Source: Vreelandella titanicae BH1 (GTDB lineage Bacteria; Pseudomonadota; Gammaproteobacteria; Pseudomonadales; Halomonadaceae). Taken from it: 64,000 nucleotides of DNA. This document shows positions 25,666-34,444 of this stretch, in pieces. The stretch's first letter is position 1. The number at the start of each line of letters is the position of its first letter. The notes beneath the pieces are model-generated. The model worked only from the letters and a program-made list of their open reading frames with translations, did not search any database and was not told the origin of the DNA. Location: positions 248,001 to 312,000 of the forward strand of contig NZ_AOPO01000005.1 in NCBI RefSeq assembly GCF_000336575.1, given 5' to 3'. The translations under genes and the position numbers were made by a program.

Positions 25666-27152
25666 TGTATATCGGGGTGGATTGCGGTACCCAAAGTACC
25701 AAAGTAGTGGTGGTAGACGTTGAGCGAGGCAAGATTCTCGCTGAAGCAAGCCGTCCTCACCGCTTGGAAGAGGGCGAAAATGGCCGCCGGGAGCAGGCGC
25801 CTGCGGAGTGGTTAGCCGCATTGAAAGCGGCGTTTTTTGCCGCGTTGGATAAAGCCGCTGTATCGGCTAGCCAAGTGCGCGGCATTGGTGTCTCAGGCCA
25901 ACAGCACGGCATGGTCGCGCTCGATGGCGAAGGCGTGCCGGTCTATCCCGCCAAGCTGTGGTGCGATACTGAGACCAGCGCCCAGAATGCCGATTTAGTT
26001 ACCCGCCTGGGCGGCGAGCCGGGCTGTTTGGAGAAGCTGGGGCTGGTGCTACAAACCGGCTATACCGCGTCTAAAATCGTTTGGCTGCGCGAGCATCATC
26101 CGGATGCGTATCGGCGCATCGAGAGCCTGCTGCTGCCCCACGACTACCTTAATTTCTGGCTCACCGGCGAACGGGTCACTGAGGCGGGCGACGCCTCCGG
26201 TACTGGCTACTTCGATACTCGTAAGCGTTGCTGGCAGATGGATGTTTTTGCCGAGATGGCCCCAGAATTAGACCCGGCGCGGGTATTGCCCCGGGTGCTG
26301 GAAGCCCATGAACCGGTAGGCTTTGTACGCCCGGCCGTGGCCCGCGAGCTTGGGCTTGGCGACCAGGTTGTCGTCTCCTCCGGCGGCGGTGACAATATGT
26401 TGGGCGCCATTGGCACCGGCAATATTACTCCAGGGCTGATCACGCTGAGTTTGGGCACCTCCGGCACCGTTTGCGCTTACTCGGCTAACCCTGTTGAATG
26501 CGATAACGCCATGGTCGCCAACTTCTGTTCCAGCACCGGTGGCTGGCTGCCGCTGATCTGCACGATGAATGTTACTTCGGCCACCACGCGGGTGCGCGAA
26601 CTGTTTGGCTTGGATCTGGCAGCCTTTGGCGAAAAAGTAGCCAGCGCGCCGATAGGCGCCGAGGGCGTTACCGTATTGCCGTTTTTCAACGGTGAGCGAG
26701 TGCCGATGTTGCCCGACGCCTCCGCGGACTTTCTTGGCCTGACCAGTCTGAATACCACCCAGGCTAATTTGTGCCGGGCCGTGGTGGAGGGGGCCACTTT
26801 CGGGCTACGCTATGGGCTGGAATTGTTGGGCGATTTAACCGCCGGAGCCAGCCAGATTCGTTTGATCGGTGGCGGCGCTAACAGCCCCGTTTGGCGCCAG
26901 ATGGTCGCGGACATTACCGGTACCCAGGTGATTTGTCCTGAGATTACCGATGCGGCCGCGCTTGGCGCCGCAATACAGGCGGCCTGGTGCGACCAGCGTT
27001 CAGAGGGCGTAACCCTGGAAACGTTGTGTGAAAGATTAGTCCACTTGGATGCGCAGTCACTTGCTGACCCCCATCCTGAGCGAGTGGCCGCGTACCAACC
27101 GATTTATATGCGCTACTGCGCAGCACTTGAACAACGCCATGGCGGCGCTTAA
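25665..27152 (+). CDS. xylB: Xylulokinase XylB
   Basis: FGGY-family carbohydrate kinase, 495 residues, converts D-xylulose to D-xylulose 5-phosphate. The N-terminal phosphate motif [18 protein letters not shown], substrate-site [11 protein letters not shown] and [11 protein letters not shown], and the C-terminal FGGY signature region ([12 protein letters not shown]) are all present. Start ATG 25665 overlaps the mtlK stop by one base; GTG 25662 is an alternative. It links arabitol breakdown to the pentose phosphate pathway with the next gene. Confidence 0.92.
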   Translation: MYIGVDCGTQSTKVVVVDVERGKILAEASRPHRLEEGENGRREQAPAEWLAALKAAFFAALDKAAVSASQVRGIGVSGQQHGMVALDGEGVPVYPAKLWCDTETSAQNADLVTRLGGEPGCLEKLGLVLQTGYTASKIVWLREHHPDAYRRIESLLLPHDYLNFWLTGERVTEAGDASGTGYFDTRKRCWQMDVFAEMAPELDPARVLPRVLEAHEPVGFVRPAVARELGLGDQVVVSSGGGDNMLGAIGTGNITPGLITLSLGTSGTVCAYSANPVECDNAMVANFCSSTGGWLPLICTMNVTSATTRVRELFGLDLAAFGEKVASAPIGAEGVTVLPFFNGERVPMLPDASADFLGLTSLNTTQANLCRAVVEGATFGLRYGLELLGDLTAGASQIRLIGGGANSPVWRQMVADITGTQVICPEITDAAALGAAIQAAWCDQRSEGVTLETLCERLVHLDAQSLADPHPERVAAYQPIYMRYCAALEQRHGGA

Positions 27153-27172
27153 ACGCATACCAAGGAGATTTT

Positions 27173-28126
27173 ATGACCAGCCAGCTGCAACAGTTAAAGC
27201 AACATTCGCTTGTCGTCGCCGACACCGGTGATCTTGAGGCTATTCGCCGCTATCAGCCGCAGGATGCCACCACTAACCCGTCACTGCTGCTCAAGGCGTT
27301 TAGTCTGCCCGGTTATCAAGCGCTGATCGACGAAGAGCTGAGCAATGTAAAAGCCTCGGTTGGCAGCCGTGAAGAGCAGGTCAAGCATGCCGTTGACCGC
27401 TTGGCGGTGGCCATGGGCAGTGAAATTTCCGCCGTTGTACCGGGGCGTGTTTCCACCGAAGTGGCGGCCCGTTTGTCGTTTGATACCCAGGCCAGCATTG
27501 CCAAGGCCCACGAGTTAATCGAGCTGTACGATGCCCGTGGCGTGTCACGTGACCGCGTGCTGATCAAGCTGGCGTCTACCTGGGAAGGCATTCGCGCCGC
27601 CGAGGTGCTCGAACGCGAAGGTATTCAGTGCAACCTGACGCTGCTGTTCAGCGATGCCCAGGCCCAGGCCTGTTTCGATGCCGGGGTGTTTCTGATTTCA
27701 CCCTTCGTAGGCCGCGTGACCGATTGGTACAAAAAAGAGACCGGCAACGACTACACGTCGGAAAACGACCCGGGCGTTAAGTTTGTTCAAGGCGTTTGCC
27801 AGCGTGCCAACCAGGGCGGCTACGACACCGTGGTAATGGGCGCAAGCTTCCGTAATACCGGGCAGGTACTTGCATTGGCAGGCTGCCCACGGCTGACCAT
27901 TTCGCCTGCATTACTGGAAGAGCTGGATGCCACCGAAGGCAGCGTTGCTGCGCAAATCCAAGCGAGTGAGGGCAGTGGCAAGCCTACCGAGCCATTGAAC
28001 GAAGCCGCTTTCCGCTGGGGCCACAATCAAGATGCCATGGCCAACGACAAGCTGGCCGATGGCATCCGCCGCTTCCACGACGACCAGCTTGAGTTAGAGA
28101 GCCTGATCGATAAGCGGTTAGGCTGA
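27173..28126 (+). CDS. tal: Transaldolase (TalB type)
   Basis: 317-residue transaldolase that exchanges dihydroxyacetone between sedoheptulose 7-phosphate and glyceraldehyde 3-phosphate. N-terminus [26 protein letters not shown], and the Schiff-base lysine in [15 protein letters not shown] are as in TalB. Its presence in the polyol operon fits use of xylulose 5-phosphate through the pentose phosphate pathway. A 32-bp perfect palindrome follows at 28153. Confidence 0.95.
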   Translation: MTSQLQQLKQHSLVVADTGDLEAIRRYQPQDATTNPSLLLKAFSLPGYQALIDEELSNVKASVGSREEQVKHAVDRLAVAMGSEISAVVPGRVSTEVAARLSFDTQASIAKAHELIELYDARGVSRDRVLIKLASTWEGIRAAEVLEREGIQCNLTLLFSDAQAQACFDAGVFLISPFVGRVTDWYKKETGNDYTSENDPGVKFVQGVCQRANQGGYDTVVMGASFRNTGQVLALAGCPRLTISPALLEELDATEGSVAAQIQASEGSGKPTEPLNEAAFRWGHNQDAMANDKLADGIRRFHDDQLELESLIDKRLG

Positions 28127-28152
28127 AATATAAGCTAGCCCATAGCTTAAGC

Positions 28153-28184
28153 GCGTCGGGGTTAGGGGCCCCTAACCCCGACGC
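28153..28184 (+). other. 32-bp perfect palindrome (strong hairpin) after tal
   Basis: Each 16-base half reads GCGTCGGGGTTAGGGG and its exact complement, so the minimal hairpin loop lies in GGCC. No T-run follows on the plus strand. It occupies the middle of the 90-bp gap before the fructosamine kinase gene and could reduce read-through or stabilise the upstream mRNA. A smaller dyad TAAGCTA-N5-TAGCTTA lies just upstream. Confidence 0.8.
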
Positions 28185-28216
28185 AGTTATACATTCGGGT
28201 ACAGGGAGAAAGCCTT

Positions 28217-29059
28217 ATGGATGCCACCCTGAGCCAACTGTTGGAATCTATCGAATTAACCCCCGCTGGCGATTTGCAGTCGCTCAGTGGGGGTGACATT
28301 GCTGCTGTATACCGCCTGGAGACCCGTCAGGGGCAGGTGGTGATTAAACACGACGATACGGCGCGGCTGCGTGGCGAAGCCGAAGGGCTGCGTGCGTTGC
28401 GTGGCGCCTGTTCATCGCTGGTAGTGCCAGAGGTGTTAGGTTTGGCAGAAGGCTGGCTGATCATGGAGTCATTGGACACCGTGCCCGCTGGGCAGAAGAG
28501 CGAAGCAGCGCTTGGTGAAGGGCTGCGCGGTTTGCACAGCGTGATTGGCGATGCCCACGGCTGGCATCAGGATAACGCTTGTGGGCGCACACCCCAGCCG
28601 AATGCCCCGCTCAGCGACGGTCGAGCTTTCCAGCGCGAGCGCCGCTTGCTCCCTCTGTGTGAGGCGTGCCACCAGCGTGGGCTATTGGACAGCGAGCTGC
28701 GTGGCCGTATCGAACGCTTGGCCCACGATTTGGAGCGCTGGCTGCCCGATGCGCCGCCCAGCTTGCTGCACGGTGATTTGTGGTCAGGGAATGTACTCTT
28801 CACTACAAAAGGGCCGGCGATCATCGATCCGGCAGTGTATCGCCACTACCCGGCAGTGGACGTGGCGATGCTGACGCTATTTGGCTCGCCGGGAGAGGCA
28901 TTTTTTGACGCCTACTGGAACGGCGACGCCCCGACCAGCTGGCCGAGGCGTGAAGCTCTGTTTCAGCTTTACCCACTGTTGAATCACCTGGTGCTGTTCG
29001 GTGCCGGCTATCGTTCTGCGGTTGAACGCTGCGTGGCGAGGCTTGAGTCCTTCGCCTGA
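28217..29059 (+). CDS. Fructosamine kinase family protein
   Basis: Protein-kinase-like fold, 280 residues. Nucleotide region SLSGGDIAAVYRLET and VVIKHD, brenner-type catalytic loop LLHGDLWSGNVLF with catalytic Asp, and IIDPAVYRHYPAVDVAML. FN3K-related bacterial proteins phosphorylate fructose- or ribulose-derived lysine adducts so that they fall off proteins. In an operon that makes intracellular fructose and xylulose, a deglycation role is a sensible inference. Glu/Asp phosphotransfer residues appear intact. Confidence 0.87.
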   Translation: MDATLSQLLESIELTPAGDLQSLSGGDIAAVYRLETRQGQVVIKHDDTARLRGEAEGLRALRGACSSLVVPEVLGLAEGWLIMESLDTVPAGQKSEAALGEGLRGLHSVIGDAHGWHQDNACGRTPQPNAPLSDGRAFQRERRLLPLCEACHQRGLLDSELRGRIERLAHDLERWLPDAPPSLLHGDLWSGNVLFTTKGPAIIDPAVYRHYPAVDVAMLTLFGSPGEAFFDAYWNGDAPTSWPRREALFQLYPLLNHLVLFGAGYRSAVERCVARLESFA

Positions 29060-29060
29060 C

Positions 29061-29129
29061 TTACCAGGGCTTATGTTTTTACCAGGACCTATGTGTTACC
29101 AGGATTTAGGTTTTACCAAGATTTATAGG
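29061..29129. repeat. Degenerate 17-18-bp tandem repeat covering the cynS 3' end
   Basis: Four units begin TTACCAGG, TTACCAGG, TTACCAGG and TTACCAAG at 29061, 29079, 29096 and 29113. The last unit contains the cynS stop codon and the final codons; the other three lie beyond it, in the gap to the convergent fructosamine kinase gene. Confidence 0.85.
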
Positions 29130-29553
29130 GCAAAAACTTACCATTCAAGGTTAATAGTACCCGGTCGCCTTTGGGATCTTCGATTTTGTCGACCTCCATG
29201 GTGAAATCGATGGCGCTCATAATGCCGTCGCCAAATTTCTCCTGCACCACGTCTTTTAGGGTCTCACCGTACACACCAACGACTTCATAGAGGCGGTAGA
29301 TAAATGGATCCTGGGGGATCGCTTCATCCCAGGCTTTAGTGGGAAAGGCCACTAAGGCTTCTGCCGCATCGCTCTCCACGCCAAGGGTGTCACACAGCTT
29401 AGCGGCAACCTCTTGGCTGGCGCTGTTCATGCCGTAACAGGCGGAAGCCACCCATACCGGCGACATGCCGACCGCTTTGCCAATATCTTCCCAGCTCATT
29501 TTTTTACGCGCTTTGGCGGCGAGCAGGGTGTGACGCATTTCGAGTTTATCCAT
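29113..29553 (-). CDS. cynS: Cyanate hydratase (cyanase)
   Basis: Cytosolic decameric enzyme that turns cyanate and bicarbonate into ammonia and CO2. N-terminal HTH-like domain (MSWEDIGKAVGMSPVWVASAC) and catalytic domain with Arg87 and Glu90 (FIYRLYE) and Ser113 (IMSAID), the expected triad at constant offset of nine from E. coli numbering. 146 residues; the E. coli enzyme has 156. Second gene after the formate/nitrite-type channel, 44 bp apart, good AGGAGA ribosome site. The C-terminal codons are repeated downstream. Confidence 0.97.
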   Translation of the reverse strand: MDKLEMRHTLLAAKARKKMSWEDIGKAVGMSPVWVASACYGMNSASQEVAAKLCDTLGVESDAAEALVAFPTKAWDEAIPQDPFIYRLYEVVGVYGETLKDVVQEKFGDGIMSAIDFTMEVDKIEDPKGDRVLLTLNGKFLPYKSW

Positions 29554-29597
29554 TAGGGTTTCTCCTATAAAGGGGGCTTTGGCCTATTAGGCTGTGA

Positions 29598-30410
29598 TCA
29601 AGACAGCACCTTTTTGGGCTGAGTACGGACGTGGGTGGTATAGAGAACCAAGCCAACCAGGGTTAGGCCGCCTACCAGGTTACCCAGTACCGTGGGGATT
29701 TCGTTCCACATAATGTATTGATACAGCGTGAAGTCAGCGCCCAGCATGAGGCCAATTGGGAACAGAAACATGTTGACCACTGAGTGCTCAAAACCAAGGT
29801 AGAAGAAGACAATAATCGGCATCCACATGGCCATGATTTTGCCGGAAACCGTTGTGGAGATGGCGGCACCTACCACGCCCATGGATACCATCCAGTTGCA
29901 GAACATGCCTCTCAGAAAAAGCACAATCCAACCGGCAAGCCCCGCCTCCTGATAACCCACCGTGCGGCTTTCACCAACGGCCATCATCGTTTGGCCGACA
30001 GCGTTGATCTCCTCTGTGCCGCCCATGGTGAAATTCAGGTAGCCGAAGGTGGCGATAAATAGGGCGCCCCCAAGGTTGCCAAGCCCTACCAGAGCCCAGC
30101 ACTTCAGCATGCGCGGCAGTGTCACTCCGGGTCTTTTGTCGAGCCATGCAATTGGCACCAGCATAAAAACCCCGGTGAGCAGGTCATAGCCCATCAGGTA
30201 GAGCATCACAAAGCCCACGGGGAAGAGTAGTGCCCCAATCAAAAAGTGGCCTGTTTGCGTCGCGATGGTGATGGCAAAAATAACCGCCAACGCCAGAGTC
30301 GCTCCTGCCATAAAGGCGCGGATAAGCGTATCCCGGGTGCCCATATAGACTTTTGACTCACCCTGATCCACCAACTTGGTGACAAATTCACTGGGCATTA
30401 GATAAGACAT
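29598..30410 (-). CDS. Formate/nitrite transporter (FNT) family channel, cyanase operon
   Basis: Inner-membrane FNT channel with six transmembrane segments, 270 residues. The family Asn/Trp segment appears as RGMFCNWMVSMGVVG, and the second half has FEHSVVNMFLFPIGLM with the central histidine usual in FNT proteins. FNT members move small monovalent acids such as formate, nitrite or hydrosulfide. Its place directly ahead of cynS makes cyanate, nitrite or bicarbonate plausible cargo; this is inference. A sigma-54-type promoter lies about 150 bases upstream. Confidence 0.88.
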   Translation of the reverse strand: MSYLMPSEFVTKLVDQGESKVYMGTRDTLIRAFMAGATLALAVIFAITIATQTGHFLIGALLFPVGFVMLYLMGYDLLTGVFMLVPIAWLDKRPGVTLPRMLKCWALVGLGNLGGALFIATFGYLNFTMGGTEEINAVGQTMMAVGESRTVGYQEAGLAGWIVLFLRGMFCNWMVSMGVVGAAISTTVSGKIMAMWMPIIVFFYLGFEHSVVNMFLFPIGLMLGADFTLYQYIMWNEIPTVLGNLVGGLTLVGLVLYTTHVRTQPKKVLS

Positions 30411-30558
30411 AAATATGTCTCCTGTGTCATTTCGGTTAATTAACGCCTAACCCAAGAGTTTTAGTGTTTCCTGATAGGAGCAATAAAACCGATGGCTGCG
30501 CCGTCCTGGTGCAAAAGAGATTAAGCGTGTGGCGCTATCGCACTATCCACCCATCCAG

Positions 30559-30575
30559 TGCTATTTGTGTGCCAA
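30559..30575 (-). promoter_or_regulatory. Sigma-54-type promoter of the FNT-cynS operon
   Basis: Read on the minus strand: TTGGCAC, ACAAA, TAGCA. The invariant GG of the -24 element and GC of the -12 element are exactly 12 bases apart, as the sigma-54 consensus (TGGCACG-N4-TTGCW) requires. One -12 base (A for T) departs from consensus. Transcription would begin near 30548 with a leader of about 138 bases. Confidence 0.7.
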
Positions 30576-30655
30576 CTCGCGCATATGATTTCTAATATTT
30601 TGTTTTGAATGGATTAATTTATTTTTTAGAGGATGTTTTTGGAGCGTTTAAGGTG

Positions 30656-30709
30656 TTACGAAATATCGTAAACTACGATATTTCGTTGTTTTAGTGACGA
30701 AATGTCGTA
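30656..30709. promoter_or_regulatory. Three ACGA-N4-TCGT dyads, candidate activator (enhancer) sites
   Basis: Dyads ACGA-N4-TCGT at 30658-30669, 30675-30686 and 30697-30708. The first extends to TTACGA-AATA-TCGTAA. The first two also form a 13-bp inverted repeat about AAC. They lie roughly 85-150 bases upstream of the sigma-54-type promoter, the usual distance for an enhancer, and close to the start of the activator gene, so self-regulation is also possible. Confidence 0.72.
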
Positions 30710-30761
30710 ACTGGCGCGGTAATTGAATGGTGATGGGACAACTCATTTGAGACCGACACTA

Positions 30762-32693
30762 ATGGATGAGCCTGAACGTCATCACGCTTTTGCGTTGATG
30801 GGTGGCTTTTCGCCTCTGGCGATGATTTTGGTCGATCCGTTTGCCGACCAACTGCTCGCTGCGAATTATGCCGCTTGCGCGCTGCTCAATATTGATGAAG
30901 CAATGCCTTTGGAGGCACCGTTTAGCCATCGCTTGGGTGCTTCGCTGTCACTATGGGTGAGCTTCACCGATGAAGCGCTAACACACAAAGCGGCCTGGTC
31001 GGATGACCTGGTGATGTTAGATATGCTGCGCCAGCCGTATCGAGTTGAGGTTTATGCTCAGCGTATCGACGACTCTTCACAGCTGTTGCTGACGCTTATA
31101 GACCGCAATAAAGCTGAGCAGCGGCGAGCAAAAGCGGAATTAGGCCGCCAGCACCGCCAGGGTGAGGTGGGTTGGCAGCGGGTCGAGCAGGTATTCGAGC
31201 GGATTGAAAAGCAGAACCAACTGATTCTTGGCGCAGCGGGCGAGGGGATTTACGGTCTGGATGCCGAAGGCAAAACAACCTTCGTTAATCCTGCCGCCGA
31301 GCGAATTCTGGGCTGGAGTACCGAGGATATGGTGGGCCACGACGCTCACCTGATGTTCCACCACACCCACGCCGATGGCAGTCACTTCCCGGTGCAGCAG
31401 TGCCCTATTCACGCCTCGTTTAGCGATGGTCAGGTGCATCATGTCGATAACGAGGTGTTCTGGCACAAAAATGGTGAGGCAATTCCCGTTGAGTACACGA
31501 GTACACCGATTTTTGAAATGGGGCGTTTGGTCGGGGCGGTGGTGCTGTTTCGTGATATTCGTGAGCGCAAGCGTGCTGAGCAGCAGTTGCGCGATGCCCT
31601 TGCTGAGGTGGAGTCACTCAAGCAGCGCCTCGAACTGGAAAATGAGTACCTCCAGGAAGAGATAAAAGCGGAGCTAAATCATCGCGATATTGTCGGCAAT
31701 AGTCCGGCAGTGGCCAAGCTGATTCAGCAGATTGAGCTGGTTGCGCCCACTAGCGCCAACGTGTTGATTAGCGGCGAGTCAGGCACCGGTAAAGAGCTGA
31801 TTGCCCGCGCCATCCATGCGGGGAGTACGCGCAGCGATCGACCGCTGATCCGCGTGAACTGTGCGGCTATTCCCCGTGATCTGTTTGAGAGCGAGTTTTT
31901 TGGCCATGTGAAAGGCGCGTTTACCGGCGCGGTACAGGATCGTCCAGGGCGTTTTGAGCTTGCTCACGGCGGCACGTTATTTTTGGATGAAGTCGGTGAA
32001 ATCCCCCTGGAGCTGCAGAGTAAGCTGTTGCGGGTGCTGCAGGATCAGCAATTTGAGCGCGTAGGCGATAACCGTACCCGCGAAGTGGATGTGCGGGTGA
32101 TTGCCGCCACCAATCGCGAACTGCGCGACATGATCGATGCGGGCCACTTTCGTGAAGATCTCTATTTTCGACTCAATGTGTTTCCTATTGATTCGGTACC
32201 GCTGCGCAAGCGGATTGAGGATGTGCCGCTACTGGCGCGGCACTTTTTACAGCGTGCCTGCCTGAAATTTAATAAGCCGGGAGTGCGCATTCCCCCCGCC
32301 CAGTTGGAGATTCTGCAGCGCTACCCATGGCCAGGCAACATTCGTGAACTGGAAAACATCATCGAGCGCCAAGTCATCGTGACCCAGGATCGACGCTTAA
32401 TGTTTGATGACCTGCTATCGGGAGAGCCGTCGCGCTCGATGGGGCGTGCTCAACCAATGCCGACGTTGCGCCACACCGGCGGAGAGCAAAGTAAAGCAAC
32501 GCTGCTGACTGAGCAGGCGCTGAGCCAACGTCGGCGGGCGAGCACGATTGCCGCTCTGGAACAGGCGAGAGGTAAAATTTCTGGGACCGGGGGCGCGGCA
32601 GAACTGCTTGGTATTAAACCCACTACGCTGGCCTCGCGGCTAACTAAATGGGGTATCGATGCGCGGGAATTTCGTAAAAGAGCGCCGCATTAA
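30762..32693 (+). CDS. PAS-PAS-AAA+-Fis sigma-54-dependent activator of the cyanase operon
   Basis: Bacterial enhancer-binding protein, about 643 residues. N-terminal PAS-like domain (about 10-105), second PAS (about 150-275; LDAEGKTTFVNPAAERILGW) with a His/Cys cluster MFHHTHADGSHFPVQQC, coiled coil (275-305), AAA+ domain (about 310-545) with Walker A GESGTGKE at 338-345 and GAFTGA at 385-390 for sigma-54 contact, then a Fis-type HTH (about 590-640). ATG 30762 is the first ATG; a TTG at 30723 would add 13 residues. Divergent from FNT-cynS. Signal sensed is unknown. Confidence 0.9.
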   Translation: MDEPERHHAFALMGGFSPLAMILVDPFADQLLAANYAACALLNIDEAMPLEAPFSHRLGASLSLWVSFTDEALTHKAAWSDDLVMLDMLRQPYRVEVYAQRIDDSSQLLLTLIDRNKAEQRRAKAELGRQHRQGEVGWQRVEQVFERIEKQNQLILGAAGEGIYGLDAEGKTTFVNPAAERILGWSTEDMVGHDAHLMFHHTHADGSHFPVQQCPIHASFSDGQVHHVDNEVFWHKNGEAIPVEYTSTPIFEMGRLVGAVVLFRDIRERKRAEQQLRDALAEVESLKQRLELENEYLQEEIKAELNHRDIVGNSPAVAKLIQQIELVAPTSANVLISGESGTGKELIARAIHAGSTRSDRPLIRVNCAAIPRDLFESEFFGHVKGAFTGAVQDRPGRFELAHGGTLFLDEVGEIPLELQSKLLRVLQDQQFERVGDNRTREVDVRVIAATNRELRDMIDAGHFREDLYFRLNVFPIDSVPLRKRIEDVPLLARHFLQRACLKFNKPGVRIPPAQLEILQRYPWPGNIRELENIIERQVIVTQDRRLMFDDLLSGEPSRSMGRAQPMPTLRHTGGEQSKATLLTEQALSQRRRASTIAALEQARGKISGTGGAAELLGIKPTTLASRLTKWGIDAREFRKRAPH

Positions 32694-32783
32694 TCGCCAA
32701 ACCACCATGCTTTGGACTAAGGTAAGTTGGATGCGACTTGACAACAGGCTGCACACATATTTATAGATTGTTCAAGGCTAGCA

Positions 32784-32807
32784 TACATACATGAATGTAA
32801 CTATAAT
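32784..32807 (+). promoter_or_regulatory. AcrR/TtgR-like operator and -10 of the RND operon
   Basis: TACATACATGAATGTA at 32784-32799 has outer dyad TACAT/ATGTA and resembles, from memory, the operators of AcrR and TtgR. TATAAT follows at 32802-32807, so a bound repressor would block the promoter. The start codon of the first gene lies 110 bases on. Confidence 0.55.
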
Positions 32808-32918
32808 GCTCATCTTTCTGAATGGCTTAACGTGCGAGTGGCTTAATTTTCTGCAGGACAAGCAGGTTGAGAGACTAAGCGCGTTTACCATCTGACGCTG
32901 ATACCTAGAGGCAATCCC

Positions 32919-34382
32919 ATGCGACTGGCACACTGGGCAGTCAATGCCCCTTTACGACCCCTACTGTTAGCGGTATTTACTGCTTCTTTTGTATTGCCTG
33001 CTCAAGCCGCCGACCTCATCACGATTACCCGTGATGCGTTGGATAATAACGCTGAGCTTGCTTCGGCGCGCTCGGAGTATTTGGGTGTTGAAGCAGGCAG
33101 AGACGTTGCCCGCGGTGGGTTACTCCCCCAAATTAACGCCTCGGGCACCGTGGCGCATAACGAGCAATATGAAAGTCAGGGTTCATCCCGAGCGGGAACA
33201 GGGGCTGGAACGGGTAATGTGAGCGCTGGTGATGACCGTTACAACACCGTAGCGCTCACCCTCGAAGCCACCCAAGCGCTTTATGATGAGGTCACGCGCC
33301 GCCAAGTCACTCAGGCCGAGCGGCAGATTGACCAGCAGGTATACCTGCTGGCAGCTACCGAACAGCAGCTATTAATTGACGTGGCCAGCGCCTATTTTGA
33401 TATTTTGCGGGCTTATGAAGTCCTCGAAGCGCGTTTTGCCCAAGAGCGAGCCATTGGCCGTCAGCTTGAACAGGCAGGCGAACAGTTTGAGGTCGGTTTG
33501 ATTGCGATTACCGAAGTCGAAGAGGCCCGGGCTACCTTTGACCAGTCCCGTGCTGATCGCATTGCCGCAGAGAGTAATCTGCAGGTGGCATTTGAGGCAC
33601 TAGAGCAGCTGACCGGCCAGCGCTACGCCAGTATTGAAGCGTTGGGCGACAGTATGCCAATCGCCCTCCCGGAACCCAGCAACCGCGACTACTGGGTAGA
33701 GCAAGCCATTGAGCGCAATCCTCAGGTATTGGCGCAACAGGCGGGGATTGAGGTATCACGCAGCGGTGTGGAAATTGCCCGTGCGGGTCGTTTGCCCACC
33801 CTTTCAGCCTTTGGCAACTATCAGTATGGCGACAGTGATATTGATAACACCACTGGAAATGACTCCTCTAGCCAAGTAGGCATACGCGCTAATTTACCCG
33901 TCTACACCGGCGGCAGTACCAGCGCCAGCATCCGCCAGGGGACTTATCAACTTGAAAGCAGCCAGTATGATTTCGAGTCCCAGCGTCGTTCGTCAATTCA
34001 ACAGGTTCGCTCTCTGTACACTCAAGTCAGCAACGATGTGGAAACTGTCGAGGCTCGCGAGCAGGCCATTGTATCCAACCAAAGTGCGCTGGAAGCGACG
34101 CGCGCCGGTTACGAAGTCGGCACCCGTAACATCGTGGACGTTTTGAACGCTGAGCAGAATTTGTATAACGCCATCGCCAACTACGCCGAGGCTCGCTACG
34201 ACTATGTCGTTAACCTGCTCTCACTGCGTCAGCAGGCCGGGCGCCTGGATGTAGACGCCATTGAAGAAGTCAATGCGTGGTTAACCGGCGATGAGGTGAA
34301 TTTCACCTTGCCCGAAAGCGGTGGCAACGACCGCTATGAGTCCGCGCTCAACATCGGTGCACCGCCCCAACCTGGCACGTAA
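32919..34382 (+). CDS. TolC-family outer membrane channel protein
   Basis: Outer-membrane exit duct of the RND pump, 487 residues with signal peptide (about 1-31, ending AQAA). Repeated coiled-coil motifs such as ARGGLLPQINASG and ARAGRLPTLSAFGNY mark the two structural repeats, and GTRNIVDVLNAEQNLYNA closes the second. The acidic segment after the barrel is long. First gene of tolC-MFP-RND, an order more common when the duct is dedicated. Confidence 0.9.
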   Translation: MRLAHWAVNAPLRPLLLAVFTASFVLPAQAADLITITRDALDNNAELASARSEYLGVEAGRDVARGGLLPQINASGTVAHNEQYESQGSSRAGTGAGTGNVSAGDDRYNTVALTLEATQALYDEVTRRQVTQAERQIDQQVYLLAATEQQLLIDVASAYFDILRAYEVLEARFAQERAIGRQLEQAGEQFEVGLIAITEVEEARATFDQSRADRIAAESNLQVAFEALEQLTGQRYASIEALGDSMPIALPEPSNRDYWVEQAIERNPQVLAQQAGIEVSRSGVEIARAGRLPTLSAFGNYQYGDSDIDNTTGNDSSSQVGIRANLPVYTGGSTSASIRQGTYQLESSQYDFESQRRSSIQQVRSLYTQVSNDVETVEAREQAIVSNQSALEATRAGYEVGTRNIVDVLNAEQNLYNAIANYAEARYDYVVNLLSLRQQAGRLDVDAIEEVNAWLTGDEVNFTLPESGGNDRYESALNIGAPPQPGT

Positions 34383-34444
34383 TGGCTTGTCGGTTGGAAG
34401 TGATTCAGGTGCGCATGTGCTATCGGTCACCTTAAAAAAGATAT

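Larger units (their letters stand above)
30411..30761. other. Divergent regulatory region of FNT-cynS and its sigma-54 activator
   Basis: 350 bp without genes. From the FNT side it holds an ordinary leader, then the sigma-54-type promoter at 30559-30575 (minus), an AT-rich stretch (30590-30650) that could bend or bind IHF, and three dyads at 30656-30709 near the activator start. Confidence 0.75.
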
